DNA from: Setophaga petechia
Lineage: Eukaryota; Chordata; Aves; Passeriformes; Parulidae
DNA: 64,000 nt
NCBI GenBank assembly: GCA_024362935.1
Contig: JANCRA010000028.1
Span: 9,854,476 to 9,918,475 of the forward strand
Direction: 5' to 3'
In this document: one piece after another, positions 25,301 to 39,300 of the stretch
Layout of the letters: each line of letters opens with the position of its first letter
Position numbering within the stretch: the stretch's first letter is position 1
Notes under the pieces: model-generated
What the model saw: the letters and a program-made list of their open reading frames with translations, nothing else
Database searches by the model: none
Told to the model about the DNA's origin: nothing
Position numbers and translations under genes: made by a program

Positions 25301-28300
25301 ATGTGCTTTCCATTCCTGCTTAAAACCACAGAGAAATGACATTAAAAAGCATTTCTGCTGGGAACTGAAGGAGGCTGTGCCCAGAGAGGAGAACCACCTT
25401 CATTAACATCTCCCCAGATTGCTCTCCTTAGGCTCTGGTACATTTTGGACCACTGACCTCCATCCCAGAGGCATGTGAAATCATTTTTAACAGCACTCCT
25501 TAACACAAAGTGCCCTGTCACAGCAGCTCTGCAGCTGACAATGACTCACAGCAGGCTCCTCTCTGCACAGATGGCTTTTGCCTTCCTGAGGAACATTTAA
25601 TGCCAGCCTTGATCCTGATGTGGCTCTCTCTCTGCAGATGAATCTGTCAGAATTAACTCTTCTATGAATAAGATCAAAACTCACCACTTCTCCTCCTCCC
25701 TCCTTGCTGCAGGATGTGAATCAGCTCCTCTCTGGCACTGCAAGTTGAACTTTTTCTGGCTTCTTGCAGACACGTGTGGGAGGAAATGCTGAAAGGAGTC
25801 CAACAAGCCATGATTCAGCACACACTGGGCACTCTGCTAATTACTGCTAATTACTGCCTGAGCTGGCTGGGATGCAGCCTCAGAACAGGGCAGCACCAAC
25901 TTTAATACCTGAGTTTTATTTTAGCTGCTCTGCTCAGGGCAAAGGATGACAACCCCAGCAAAAGCTCTGCCCTGGATTTATAGCAGGTTTCAGGTGCAGG
26001 CAGGCAATGAAAACATGGAACTGCCAGGGGGATGAGTGGACCTCAATGAGTCAAGATTATCCTGACAAGAGAGATGTAATTGGATTTCTCTCTTTCTCTT
26101 TGGTCCGTGTATTTAATAATGAAAGTGATCCAGAAGCCCCTCCCAGTAACAGCTTAGGCCTCAACACAAACAGAAATATTTCTCCACTGAGAGAAGAGGA
26201 GAAAGAGGAGCAAATTTCTCCTTTTCCCTGAGATTCCCATCTCCATTTCAGTGCAGGATTTGGATTTTAACCCCACCCTGAGCTCCTGGATCAGTGCTGT
26301 CCTGGGAGGACTGAACAGAGAGGAAATAACAACAATTGCACTGCTGCTCTGCCTTCATTCCTGTATTTAAAGCACATTTTAAAGGACAGATTCATCCCTC
26401 CTCTTGGACACCACCCATCCCTGCTAAGGATCACAGAAATGATAACCAGGCCCCTGCCCAACACTTTACCTCCTGGTTTGGGCTCACTTCACCATCCAGC
26501 CCCCTGCCCACGCTGCAGCCCAGATCACGATGGGTGGCTGCAATTTTGCTCTTCCACTTCTCCTTCTGCATTGCCTCTCTTTCCTTGGCTGTGCTGGGAA
26601 CAGCCTGGAAGCTGTCTCTGCCTGGTGGAATGTAATCCCTGGATGGTGGAGCCACGGCCTGGTGTAAAAAAATATCAACTCCAGAAAGAGCCTCGCTGGC
26701 GTTTTGGGAAGCAGCATCAGACCCATCCCAGTGCCTTCCCTGAGAACTCCCCTTGGGAAGCAGATTCATCCTGAGCTCCTGGAACAGCCTCCTCTGCCTT
26801 GCCAGGGCCTTCAGCCTGTCCAGTTTCTCCTCAGTCCTGCTGAGGGAATGCCCAGCCTGCTGCAGCATGCTCTGCATGATCTTCAGGTTCAGGACGCATT
26901 TGCTCATGTGCTGCTGGCTCTGGTTGGGGCTGCTCAGCATCCTGCCAGCCTCTCCTCTCACCTGGGACAGCCCAGGGGCTTCTCTCACCCTCTCCTCTTC
27001 TTCCTCCTCCTCCTCTTCTTCATCTTCCTCCTCCTCCTCTCCAGTGAAGCCTGTGCTGGACCCTGAGGACTCCTCTTCCTCCTCAGCCTCCCACTGTCTC
27101 TGCTCCTGCTCCTGCTGCCTTTCTGCATCCTTTGGGGCCTGGCCTGACCCTGGTCCTCCTTCCAGGAAATCTTGGGGACCTTCTGGGTAACTGGCCAGGA
27201 TTTCATTCATCTCAAAGCTGCACAGGCTGCCATCCACATCACTCCCACTGCAGGGAGAAGCTCCTGGCTGCACTTCAGAGCAGACACTGAGGCTCCTGTG
27301 CTGCTCAGGGGGCTCTGCTGCCTCCTGCAGCACCACAGCACTGCTCTCCTTGGGGAAAACAGGGTCCTTGGGGAAAACAGGGTCCTTGGGGGCAGAAAAA
27401 CCACCTGGAAAATTCAATTGGAAACATGAAATCACTTCTCCAGAAACCCAACAGCCCTGCTGCCTCCTGCAGCACCACAGCACTGCTCTCCTTGGGGAAA
27501 ACAGAGTCCTTGGGGGCAGAAAAACCACCTGGAAAATTCAATTGGAAACGTGAAATAATTTCTCCAGAAACCCAACAGCCCTGCTGCTTTTGAGGAGAGA
27601 ATTTTGGGAATTCAGGAATTCCAGGAGCAGCTTTTGACACCTCTGCTGAAAACTGTGCTTGAGCAAAACAGATTTGGAGCCCTGAGTCTACATTAAGTGG
27701 CAGCTAAAATCCAAAACCAACTCCTTCCTTTTTCAACCTACACCATAAAATCTGTGAGTGCTCTCATTTTAATTGGGATTTCTGTCATGTGAGGAGCACA
27801 TGAAGGACACACTGCCCCAGCAAACTCACCAGCCTCACTCATCTCCTTTTCCTGGAGCTCCACTGTTCTCTTCTGGAAGCTAAAAGCTGATGCCCAGCAG
27901 ATGTTGACATCTGCAAGAACAGCAGATCTCTGGGCTGTGGGTACTCCACGAGCATGGCCACTCTCAGATTTAACCAAGTCCTGTAAAACCAAACAAAAAA
28001 AGGAATAAAATACAATTGTATTTGCCAGTTCTGTGTCTCTGAGTTCTGTTTTTCTGAGGGGGCTCAGCTCCATGAGCAGAGCACTGAGTGCTGGCTCACT
28101 TCCTCTACATTGAAGCAGAATCTGAATGGACATATCAAAGATCAGGATGCTGGAAATCACCTTCAGGTCATTTTTGAGGATATATTGAATATCCTGAAGC
28201 TTCATGGAGCGGTTCCTCTGTTTGGGTTCCAGCCCTGACTTGACAACATCATAATAGAGCAGGGGGAGCCTGACATCTGCTTGCAGCTGCTGCCCTGAAA

Positions 28301-31300
28301 GGATGAGCTGCTTAACAGCTGAGTCTTCCACACCTTTCCAGGGAGGGCTCTCTGCAAGACACAGGTACAGATTTTATATCATCAGCTGCACTTTAATGTT
28401 AATTTTTTAAAAATTACATCATTCCCTGATGTAATTTAAAAAAACAGTGATAAAATAAAATGTAATTAAATTAAAAAGCACATTATTCCCTGTCCATTCC
28501 CTATTTTACAATTAAAAACAAGCACTGGCAACTCCTCCCTGTCTTATTCCAACAGTGGATGCTTTCAAGGGAGCTGACAGAATTATCCAAAGGAGAGTGA
28601 CACTGCAAACAACCCTGCTCTGGATTCTTCTTTAGGATTAATTTTTAGGGTAATTGTTTCTCCCATTTCACTGTCAGAATAGTCAGAGTGAATGCAGAAC
28701 AGACATTATCTGTAATAACAGCTACAATAACAGAGTAACATTAACTTATCTCCAAGTTATCACACAGATCAAAAACACAAAAGCTGCACAAGCTTGTTTT
28801 GAACACTGAAAAGACTTAATTGAATGTTTTGCTGTGCTGGTAGGAAGAATAAAAATAAACAGCAGAAAAGCACTTTATTTCTCCAATCATTTCATCCCCT
28901 AGCCACACATTTTTCAGTTTTTTGATCACATTTTACGGGAGTTCCCAATAATCTCAATTATTGTCGTTAATATTTGTGTTTTTTGCCTGGTTTATTTTTC
29001 CAGCTGAAGCACCCCAGCCCAAAGCTGTGCTCTGACCTGTCAGGGCCTCCTGCAGCACTGCACAGAAGCTGTAAACATCTGATTTCACCGTGCCAGGCTT
29101 GCCCAGGACAATTTCAGGGGAGCTCCAGCGGAACAGCTGGGCTGGGACAGGGATCCGGGTCAGGTCACTGTGCTCCCCACTGTCCTTGCTGCAAAAAAGG
29201 GGAAAAAATGGAAATTAGGACATAAAACACACTCAGCTGCAAGGGTTATATTTAGGAATTAAACACCTGAGTGTGATACAGCTTTTGGTTTAATACATAA
29301 AAGGTTCAGGGCATTTCTGCAAATAGAAATGTGCAGTAAATGTTTTTTGGCAAAGATTTTCTGGGGAAAGCAACACCTCCTGTAATAACTTCACAAATAA
29401 AAAAAACCCCTTAAATAATAATATATATAAAATAATAATAATAAAATAGTAATAATAATAATAATAATGATAATTACAATAAAAATAAATAAACTACTAG
29501 TACTAATACTAACACTACTACTAATAATATTATTAATAATAATAATGCTTCTACACTACTACTACTACTACTACCACTACTACTACTAATAATAAATGTA
29601 ATAAACCCTAAAAAAAAGCAGAACTTTTCCCAGAAGCTTTCCAAACAACCCTTTACCTCTGACCATGAATAAAACACAGAAAGCCTGTAAAAAATTTTTA
29701 TTTTCCAAAGTGTCTAGGGGATAATTTTAGTAATACTGAGATGAAAAAAAAATCCTCTTTATCTCACTGGTGGCACTTAATTCCCACCAGTCTAAGGAGG
29801 TGCTGGATGTCCCACCCACTATTTCAGAGCAAACCTCAGGAAATTTTTCATGTCCTGCTCCAAGGACACGATCTGGATGGCCAAGGAGGAGTGGAAGCAG
29901 TGGAGGAAGCCCCTGAATGCCCATTTCAAAAACCCCAAAAATCTCTTTTTTCACCCAGTGACCAAATAACTATTATTCTACTTAAACTCTCTTGACTTGT
30001 AATTCTTCACATAAAGGTTGGTAATTTTTTTTTTCCATGGTGTAAATCAAAGGCACAGGGGGGTCTTGGGCTCTGTGCTCTGAGTGCGCTGGGCAGGGGG
30101 CGGAATTTCCAGAGGCATTTCCAGGGGAATTTCGAGAGGCATTTCCAGAGGAATTTCCAGGGTTCTGACACAACCCCAGTTTCAGAGCAGTCCTGAGGAG
30201 GTTCCTCACCTCTCTATCATGTGCTCCAGGTTGCAGAGCTTGCCCTCCCCCGAGGACACAATCCAGATGGCCAAGGAGGAGAGGGAGCGGTGCAGGAAGC
30301 CCCGGTGCCTCCTGAACCCCCATTTCAAAAACCCTAAAAATCTCTTTAAATAACTATTACTCTACTTAAACTCTCTTGACTTGTAATTCTTCACACAAAG
30401 GTTGGTAATTTTTTTTTCCATGGTGTAAATCAAAGGCATAGGGGGGTCCTGGGTTCTGTGCTCTGAGTGCCGTGGGCAGGGGGCGGAATTTCCAGAGGCA
30501 TTTCCAGGGGAATTTCCAGGGGCATTTCCAGGGGCATTTCCAGGGGCATTTCCAGGGGAATTTCCAGAGGAATTTCCAGGGTTCTGACACAACCCCAGTT
30601 CCAGAGCAGCCCTGAGGGGGTTCCTCACCTCTCTATCATGTGCTCCAGGTTGCAGAGCTTGCCCTCCCCCGAGGACATGATCCGGATGGCCAAGGAGGAG
30701 AGGGAGCGGTGCAGGAAGCCCCTGAACCCCCATTTTAAAAACCCCAAAAATCTCTTTTTTCACCCAGTGACCAAATAACTATTAGTCTACTTAAACTCTC
30801 TTGACTTGTAATTCTTCATATAAAAGTTGGTAATTACTTTTTTCCAAAGGCTAAATCAAAGGCACAGGGGGGTCTTGGGCTCTGCGCTCTGAGTGCCGTG
30901 GGCAGGGGGAGGAATTTCTAGAGGCATTTCCAGAGGAATTTCCAGGGGAATTTCCAGGGTTCCAGAGCAGCCCTGAGGAGGTTCCTCACCTCTCTATCAT
31001 GTGCTCCAGGTTGCAGAGCTTGCCCTCCCCCGAGGACACGATCTGGATGGCAAAGGAGGAGAGGGAGCGGTGCAGGAAGCCCCGGGAGTGCAGGAACCGC
31101 AGCGCATCCAGGATCTGCAGCAGGACGTGCAGGAGGGTCTCTGTCTGCAGCACTGGGAACTCTGCTCGCTGCAAAAACAACCCCAAAACCACCAAATCTG
31201 CAGGGCAGGTGCTTAAACCTGAGCTGAGGGAAAGTTTGGGTTGGTTCTGGTGGGTATGGTTTGGTGGAGAAGGCAGCAAGGGAAATTTGTTGGAGGAAAA

Positions 31301-34300
31301 AGGAAATTTATCTTTTGTTGTCAATGCTAAAGCAAGTAATAACATCTTAAAAAGAAGAGAAAAATATCAAATGACAGCAATAAAACATAGATTTAATTTT
31401 TTAATTATTAAAATAAAATAATTTTATTTTAATAAAATTATGAAAATTATTACATTTATTTCTTATTAAATTTATTTCTTAATAAATTTATGTATTATTA
31501 AATTTATTTCTTATTAATTTATTTATTTATTAGTAAATTTATTTCTTATTAAATTATTAAATTTAATTTTTTAAGCAATTTAAAACATTTTTAGATTTAA
31601 ATTTTTTCAGTTTTAAAAAATTAATTAAAAAATTTTAAAGCGGATTAAATTTAATTTTTAAAAATTTTAAATTTGTTTCAATTTCTATAAATTAATTTAA
31701 AAATGTAAAAACTGATTAAGTTTAGAATTTAAAAAACTTGAATTTTAAAATTTTTAAATGTAATTTTTTTCCATTTTTAAAATTTATTAAATTTTTAATT
31801 GATTAAATTTTTAAAAATATTGCAATTTTAATGGATTAATTTATTTAAAAATATTTAAATATTAACTTTAAATTTAAAAAATTTGAATATTAAAGTTAAT
31901 TTAAATATTAACTTTAAATTTAAAAAAATTAAAATTTTAAACTCATTTTAAAATAAGAAAAACAACCAAAAATTCAGATACACACTGAGGAATTTTGCCT
32001 TCTCGAGGAAAGATATAATAATTCTGATTATTTAAAATCCATGCAGTTACCCTTTCATGGAGGATGCTGTAGAGAGAGCCAAAGTGAACCCTCTCATAGA
32101 CCAAACGGGTTCTCTCCAGGTCACAGGACAGACAGACAGACATCAGCTGCAGCAAGTGAGGGTGGCGCAGTTTGCTGCACAGGGAGAGGAAAAATCAAAT
32201 TTACAAATCTGAGATGAAAGAAGGAAAGTCCCACCCTGCTTTTATCAATATGACATGAATGCTGGAATATATTGCAGTGTAAATGTATTTTTTTAACTGA
32301 AATATTTGATTTTAGAAGATCAGGAGTGGGAAGAAAGTTGTATTTCTGATCTGGGGTAGATGTGCAACCCCAGCTGAGAGGTAAATCTCATTTCCCCTAG
32401 ATAAATCCCATTCTTCCTTAGATAAATCCCATTCCCACAAGGTAAATCCCATTCCCACAAGGTAAATCCCATTCCCACAAGGTAAATCCCATTCCTCCCA
32501 GGTAAATCCCATTCTTCCTTAGGTAAATCCCATTCCCCCCAGGTAAATCCCATTCCTCCCATGCAAATCCCATTATTCCTTAGGTAAATCCCATTCCTGC
32601 CAAGTAAACACCATTCCCACAAAGTAAATCTCATTCCCCCCCAGGAAAATCCCATTCCCCCAAGGTAAATCCCATCCTTCCTTAGGTAAATCCCATTCCT
32701 GCAGGTAAACCCCATTCCCACAATGTAAATCCCATTCCCCCAGGTAAATCCCATTCCTCCAGGTAAATCCCTTTCCCCTGAGGTAATAAATCCCATTCCC
32801 CCCAGGTAAATCCCATTCCTCCAAGGTAAATCCCATTCCTCCAGGTAAATCCCATTCCCCCCAGGTAAATCTCATTCCCCCCCAGGTAAATCCCATTCCC
32901 CCAAAGTAAATCCCATTCCCCTGAGGTAAATCCCATTCCTCCCAATGTAAAATACCTTTCCCCCCCAGGAAAATCCCATTCCCCTGAGGTAAATCCCATT
33001 CCTCCCAATGTAAAATACCTTTTTCCCCCCAGGAAAATCCCATTCCCCTGAGGTAAGTCCCATTCCCCCAAAGAAAATCCCATTCCTGCCAGGTAAATCC
33101 CATCCTTCCTTAGGTAAATCCCATTCCCACAATGTAAATCCCATTCCCCTGAGGTAAATCCCATTCCCCCCAGATAAATCCCATTCCCCTCAGGTAAATC
33201 CCATTCCCCTGAGGTAAATCCCATTCCCCTGAGGTAAATCCCATTCCCCCAGGTAAATCCCATTCCCCCCACCCCAGCTTTCCCCAGGGCAGTCCTGCCC
33301 CACCTGCTGTGCTGCTGCTCAGCCAGGAGCAGGTCAGCCAGGCGCAGTTTCCAGCTGCTCTGCTGGGGCTGCAGGCTCAGCTCCTTCACTGTCACCCTGC
33401 TGCCTCCCCACATCAGGCTGCAAACAACAACAGGAATTTGCACCACATGCTCCCAGCAGTGTTTTCCCTCTGGTTTTCATTGTTTTGTTGTTTTTTTTTT
33501 TTTTCCCAATTATATGGTTATTTTTTTTGTGATGCTCTGGTGCTGCCTCCCGCTGTCAGGAATTTAAATTTTGCTCTTTTAAACTGACAATAAATAAACT
33601 CGTCCTGCTGAAGGCTGATGGAGCAGGAAAGGTTCCCTGCCCAAAATCTCACCCCTTCCACAAGGAATTCCCTTCACCAAAGGTCATCAGTGACACAAAT
33701 CAGAGTTTTGGGGAGATTCAATCACCAATTTGTCAATTGAGACACAACCCCTTCCTTAACACACAGTAATTAGAAAACACCATAATATTGCAATTATTCC
33801 CAATAATTACAAGATTTTAAATGAATGCTCAGCCTGCCCTTGCAACTCTCATTTCAGCACAGGTTATGCAGAGGAAATCCTGGACAAAGATTTACAAGGA
33901 TTAAATGCTGAACAACACAATCTGTGCAACCCTAAACACATTTCCTACCACAAAAAAAGATCAATACTGAAACACTGCCATCAGTAATCAGCCTTAATTG
34001 GGTTAATATTGCTTGTGGGTTGTTTTTGGCCTCTCAGCCATCAGTGTGACTCAGACATTAATCAATAAACAGCAGCAAACAAGGTGCAGGCAGGAAATAA
34101 ATACAGAATAAACATGGGAAATCACCCAAACAAATCACTGCTGCAACAATTTGCTGTGTGATTGCAAAGAGGGGCTCAAAAAATCTCTTGAATTCCACTT
34201 ACTTGGTCATGATCATGTAGGGCCCCACGGGGTAGGAAAATGCTGGCTCATCATCAGCCTGAACCACGTCCCTGTCCCCAATAATTGGGAGGGAGGCCAG

Positions 34301-36320
34301 GTAGCCCAGGTGGCCACTGCCTGCCAGGTGGAACTGAAAATGCAGCAAAATGCAACAGGAAAATGCAGGTGGAACTGGAAATGCAGGGAAATGCAACAGG
34401 AAAATGCAGGTGGAACTGGAAATGCAACAGGAAAATGCAGGTGGAACTGAAAATGCAACAGGAAAATACAGGTGGAACTGAAAATGCAGGAAAATGTAGC
34501 AGGAAAATGTAACAGGAAAATGCAGGTGGAACTGAAAATGCAGGGAAATGCAACAGGAAAATGCAGGTGGAACTGGAAATGCAGGAAAATGCAACAGGAA
34601 AATGCAGGTGGAACTGGAAATGCAGGAAAATGCAACAGGAAAATGCAGGTGGAACTGAAAATGCAACAGGAAAATGCAGGTGGAACTGAAAATGCAGGGA
34701 AATGCAACAGGAAAATACAGGTGGAACTGAAAATGCAGGAAAATGTAGCAGGAAAATGTAACAGGAAAATGCAGGTGGAACTGGAAATGCAGGAAAATGC
34801 AACAGCAAAATGCAGGTGGAACTGAAAATGCAACAGGAAAATACAGGTGGAACTGAAAATGAAGGAAAATGCAACAGGAAAATGCAGGTGGAACTGAAAA
34901 TGCAGGGAAATGCAACAGTTCCCAAAATGCAGCAAGCTCATCATCACCCTGAGTGCAACCAGCTCAAACATCACCGTGAAATCTGAAAAATCAGGGCCAA
35001 AATTGAAATTTCCCACTGAAGCTGGAACAGGGAAAGCAGATCCAGTCCTTAGGAAATGCCACAGGTGATGTTTAATAGGAATTTCTGCTGGTCCAAACCC
35101 AACCAGGCATCAAAGGCCTGAATATTTGGGCTCTTTGTGGGTTTTTCCCCATCTTTTCAGCAGAAACAAGAATGCACTAAAAGTTTAAAAGTTGAAAATA
35201 AGAATGCACTAAAAGTTAAGAAGCTGAAAAGAAGAATGCACTAAAAGTTAAAATTAAGAATGCACTTAAAGTTGAAAAGAAGAATGCACTAAAAGTTAAA
35301 AAGTTGAAAAGAAGAATGCACTAAAAGTAAAAATAAGAATCCATTAAAAGTTGAAAAGAAGAATGCACTACAAGTTAAAAATAAGAATGCACTAAAAGCT
35401 AAAAAGTTAAAAATAAGAATGCACTAAAAGTTAAAACACTGAAAATAAGAATGGACTACAAATTAAAAATAAGGATGCACTAAAAGCTAAAAAGTTGAAA
35501 AGAAGAATGCACTAACAGATAAAGAAAATACTGCAAAAATTAAAACACTGAAAATAAGAATGCACTAAAAGTTAAAAATAAGAATGCAGTAAAAGATAAA
35601 AATAGCACAGAAAATTCCTGTGAGAAATAACAGGAGATCCTGGGGAAAATGTTCCAATCTCATGAGAAAATCCCTCCTCACCTTGCCAAAACCAAAGCTG
35701 TAAATGTTCCTGGCCACGCTGGGCTGTCGCTTCAGCAATTTCCCCAGAGGAGTCTCAGCATTTCTAACACCAAAACCAAAAGCAACAAAAACAATTTATT
35801 TACTCCAAGGCTTGGGTACAGAGAGAGAAGGAAAAAAAGCAGAATTTCTGCCAGAACCCTGCATTTGACTGGACCCACACATATAAAGTGGGTGGTAAAA
35901 TTCCAAATTATTGTGCAGATTATTTATTATATTAAAATAATATAATAAAAATTATATTAAAAATTAATTTTTATTATCATTAAAAATTTTTAGATGGATT
36001 TTATGATATTTATTATATATATATCTATATCTATATATCTCTATATATATCTATCTATATCTATATATATCTCTATATCTATATATATCTCTATATATAT
36101 AGATAGATACAGATATATAATATTAATTATATTATATATACTATATATAATATAGTATATTATATTATGTATATTATATTATATTATATTATATTACAAT
36201 ATAATATTTATATTATATTATATTATATTATATTATATTATATTATATTATATATATTATATTATATTATATTATATTATATTATATTATATTATATTAT
36301 ATTATATTAACGTATATATG

Positions 36321-36365
<45 letters not shown>

Positions 36366-39300
36366 TAATTAACATACAGATATTTACAACTGTCAATTTT
36401 CTATCTAGAAATGTGACAACAGAAATAAAATTAAACACTGTGGACTTAAATCTGCTATTGTCAGAAAGATATAAGAACCTGTTAATTTTAAATAAAAATA
36501 TATATATTTTAAAATTAAGTATTTATATATACTATAGAAAAATAAATAAATATACATATAATATAAAAATAAATATATAAAAATGTATAATATTGAAAAC
36601 TAAATAAATATACATAAATATACATATAATATAAAAATAAATATGTATAAATATATAATATTGAAAACTAAATAAATATACATATAGATACATATAATAT
36701 AAAAATAAATATATATAAATATATAATATCGAAAACTAAATAAATATACATATAGATACATATAATAAAAATAAAAATATAAAAATAAATAATATTGAAA
36801 ACGAAATAAATATAAATATAAATACATATAATAAAAATAAATATATAAAAATATATAATATTGAAAACGAAATAAATATAAATATAAATACATATAATAA
36901 AAATAAATATATAAAAATATATAATATTGAAAACGAAATAAATATAAATATTTTTTCTATATAGTTTATTTTTATATATTTATATATAAAATATATTTTC
37001 ATATATATATATATATATAATATAATTATTTTAATTTTAAAATAGCAGAAAATGGAAGTCAAATTACCCTTGGACAAGGCCACCAAACCTCGAGGGGCTG
37101 CAGATCAAAGCCTTTGAGGAGCCAACTTTCCTGAGCAGATCAGAGGGAAGGTTCCAGATGGCAGCCTGCATGTGCAGGGTGCACTGCTGGATAAATTCCA
37201 GCATCTGGGCAGGAAAAACAACCAAAATAGAGAGCTTCAGAAGAAAAAGAACCATTAAAAATTCATAAATCTGGATTATTGGAAGAAATAGCTGGTTATT
37301 TGTAATATCAACATGGGAATTTTGAGAAAGGCATTAACACAAAATCAATGTGATGAAAATGGAAGAAAAGCTGACTGCAAACAGGTGACAAAATTTGAAG
37401 TTTCACACAATTGGAATTGGAAAAATCACAGAGAAAATTGCTGTCACTATAGGACATGAAATAACATGATGGACACAGTGTTGTTCTTAAGGTAAAAAGG
37501 GAAGTTTATTTTCTGACTCCAATATTTACAGATTTCTAAAAGTGACAGTGGATTGGAAGGTGACAGTGGCCCCTCTTCAATGACACTGGACAAACCAACA
37601 AATTTCTGTCAAATTTCTCCTCCTCCATAAAAGAGGAATGTAAATGTAAAGTTATGTAAATGTAAAACAATAAGTAAAATGTAAATATTTAATGTAAAAC
37701 AATAAGTTGTTTACAGAAAGTGTGCGAGAAAGTTCATTACAAGAACATAAACATCAAAAAGTTTAGAAAATCTTTATAAAATCAGAACAATAATTGTAAT
37801 TTCAGGTTCCTTTTTAAGAGGAGCATTGTGATAATAGGGAAGAGGAGTTTTAAATGAATATTGCAGCCAGGAATGAGCTTCCACAGCCACACCTGAGTGT
37901 GAAAATGGAGAAGAGGAGTTTGAAATTAATATTGTAGCCAAGAATCAGCTCCCACAGCCACACCTGAGCGTTGTGATAAAGGGGAAGAGTTTGACATTTA
38001 AAATGAACATTCCAGCCAAGAATGGGCTTCCACAGGAATACCTGAGTGTGAAAATTGAGAAGAGGAGTTTGAAATGAATATTCCAGTCAGGAATGAGCAT
38101 CCACAGCAATACCTGAGTGTTATGATAATGGGGAAGAGGAGTTTTAAATGAATATTCCAGCCAGGAATGAGCTTCCACAGCCATACCTGAGCATTGTGAT
38201 AATGGAGGAGTTTTAAATTAATATTCCAGCCAAGAATGAGCATCCACAGCAATACCTGAGTGTTGTGATATTGTGATAATGGAGAAGAGGAGTTGGAAAT
38301 GAATATTCCAGCCAAGAATGGGCTTCACAGCCATACCTGAGTGTGAAAATGGAGGAGTTTGAAATGAGCATTCCAGCCAGGAATGAGCATCCACAGCCAC
38401 ACCTGAACATTGTGATAATGGAGAAGAGGAGTTGGAAATGAATATTCCAGCTGAGAATGAGCCTCCACTCAGGAATACCTGAGTGTTATGATAATAGGGA
38501 AGAGGAGTTTTAAATGAATATTGCTGCCAAGAATGGGCTTCCACAGCCATACCTGAGCATTGTGATAAAGGAGAAGAGGAGTTTTAAATGAATATTCCAG
38601 CCAAGAATGGGCTTCCACAGCCATACCTGAGTGTTGTGATAATGGGGAAGAGGAGTTTGAAATCAGTATTGCAGCCAGGAATGAGCATCCACAGCCATAC
38701 CTGAGCTTTGTGATAATGGAGAAGAGGAGTTTGAAATGAACATTCCAGCCAAGAATGAGAATTCACAGGAATACCTGAGTGTGAAAATGGAGAAGAGGAG
38801 TTTGAAATGAATATTCCAGCCAAGAATGGGCTTCCACAGCCATACCTGAGCATTTTGATAAAGGGGAAGAGGAGTTGGAAATGAATATTCCAGCTGAGAA
38901 TGAGCATCCACAGCAATACCTGAGTGTTATGATAATAGGGAAGAGGAGTTTTAAACGAATATTGCAGCCAGGAATGAGCTTCCACAGGAATACCTGAGCA
39001 TTGTGATAAAGGAGAAGAGGAGTTTGAAATCAATATTGCAGCCAAGAATGAGTTTCCACAGCAGTACCTGAGTGTTGTAATAAAGGAGTAGATTGAAATG
39101 AATATTCCAGCCAAGAATGAGCATCCACAGCAATACCTGAGTGTTATGATAATGGGGAAGAGGAGTTTTAAATGAATATTCCAGCCAGGAATGAGCTTCC
39201 ACAGCCATACCTGAGCATTGTGATAAAAGGGCAGAGTTTGAAATTAATATTGCAGCCAAGAATGAGCTACCACAGGAATATCTGAGTGTGAAAATGGAGA

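Larger units (their letters stand above)
29740..31000 (-). repeat. Tandem ~385-425-bp duplications of the exon 10 3' half plus following intron
   Basis: The anchor CTCTCTTGACTTGTAATTCT occurs near 29987, 30371 and 30796 (periods 384 and 425). Each unit contains an exon 10 fragment, a 12-bp GGCATTTCCAGG sub-array and shared intron sequence. Counting exon 10 itself there are four exon-10-derived segments. Confidence 0.92.

Noticed and set aside
34199..35016. Three 220-267-codon - strand frames
   Set aside because: They are readings of the exon 7 acceptor minisatellite; only 34203-34333 is a conserved exon.
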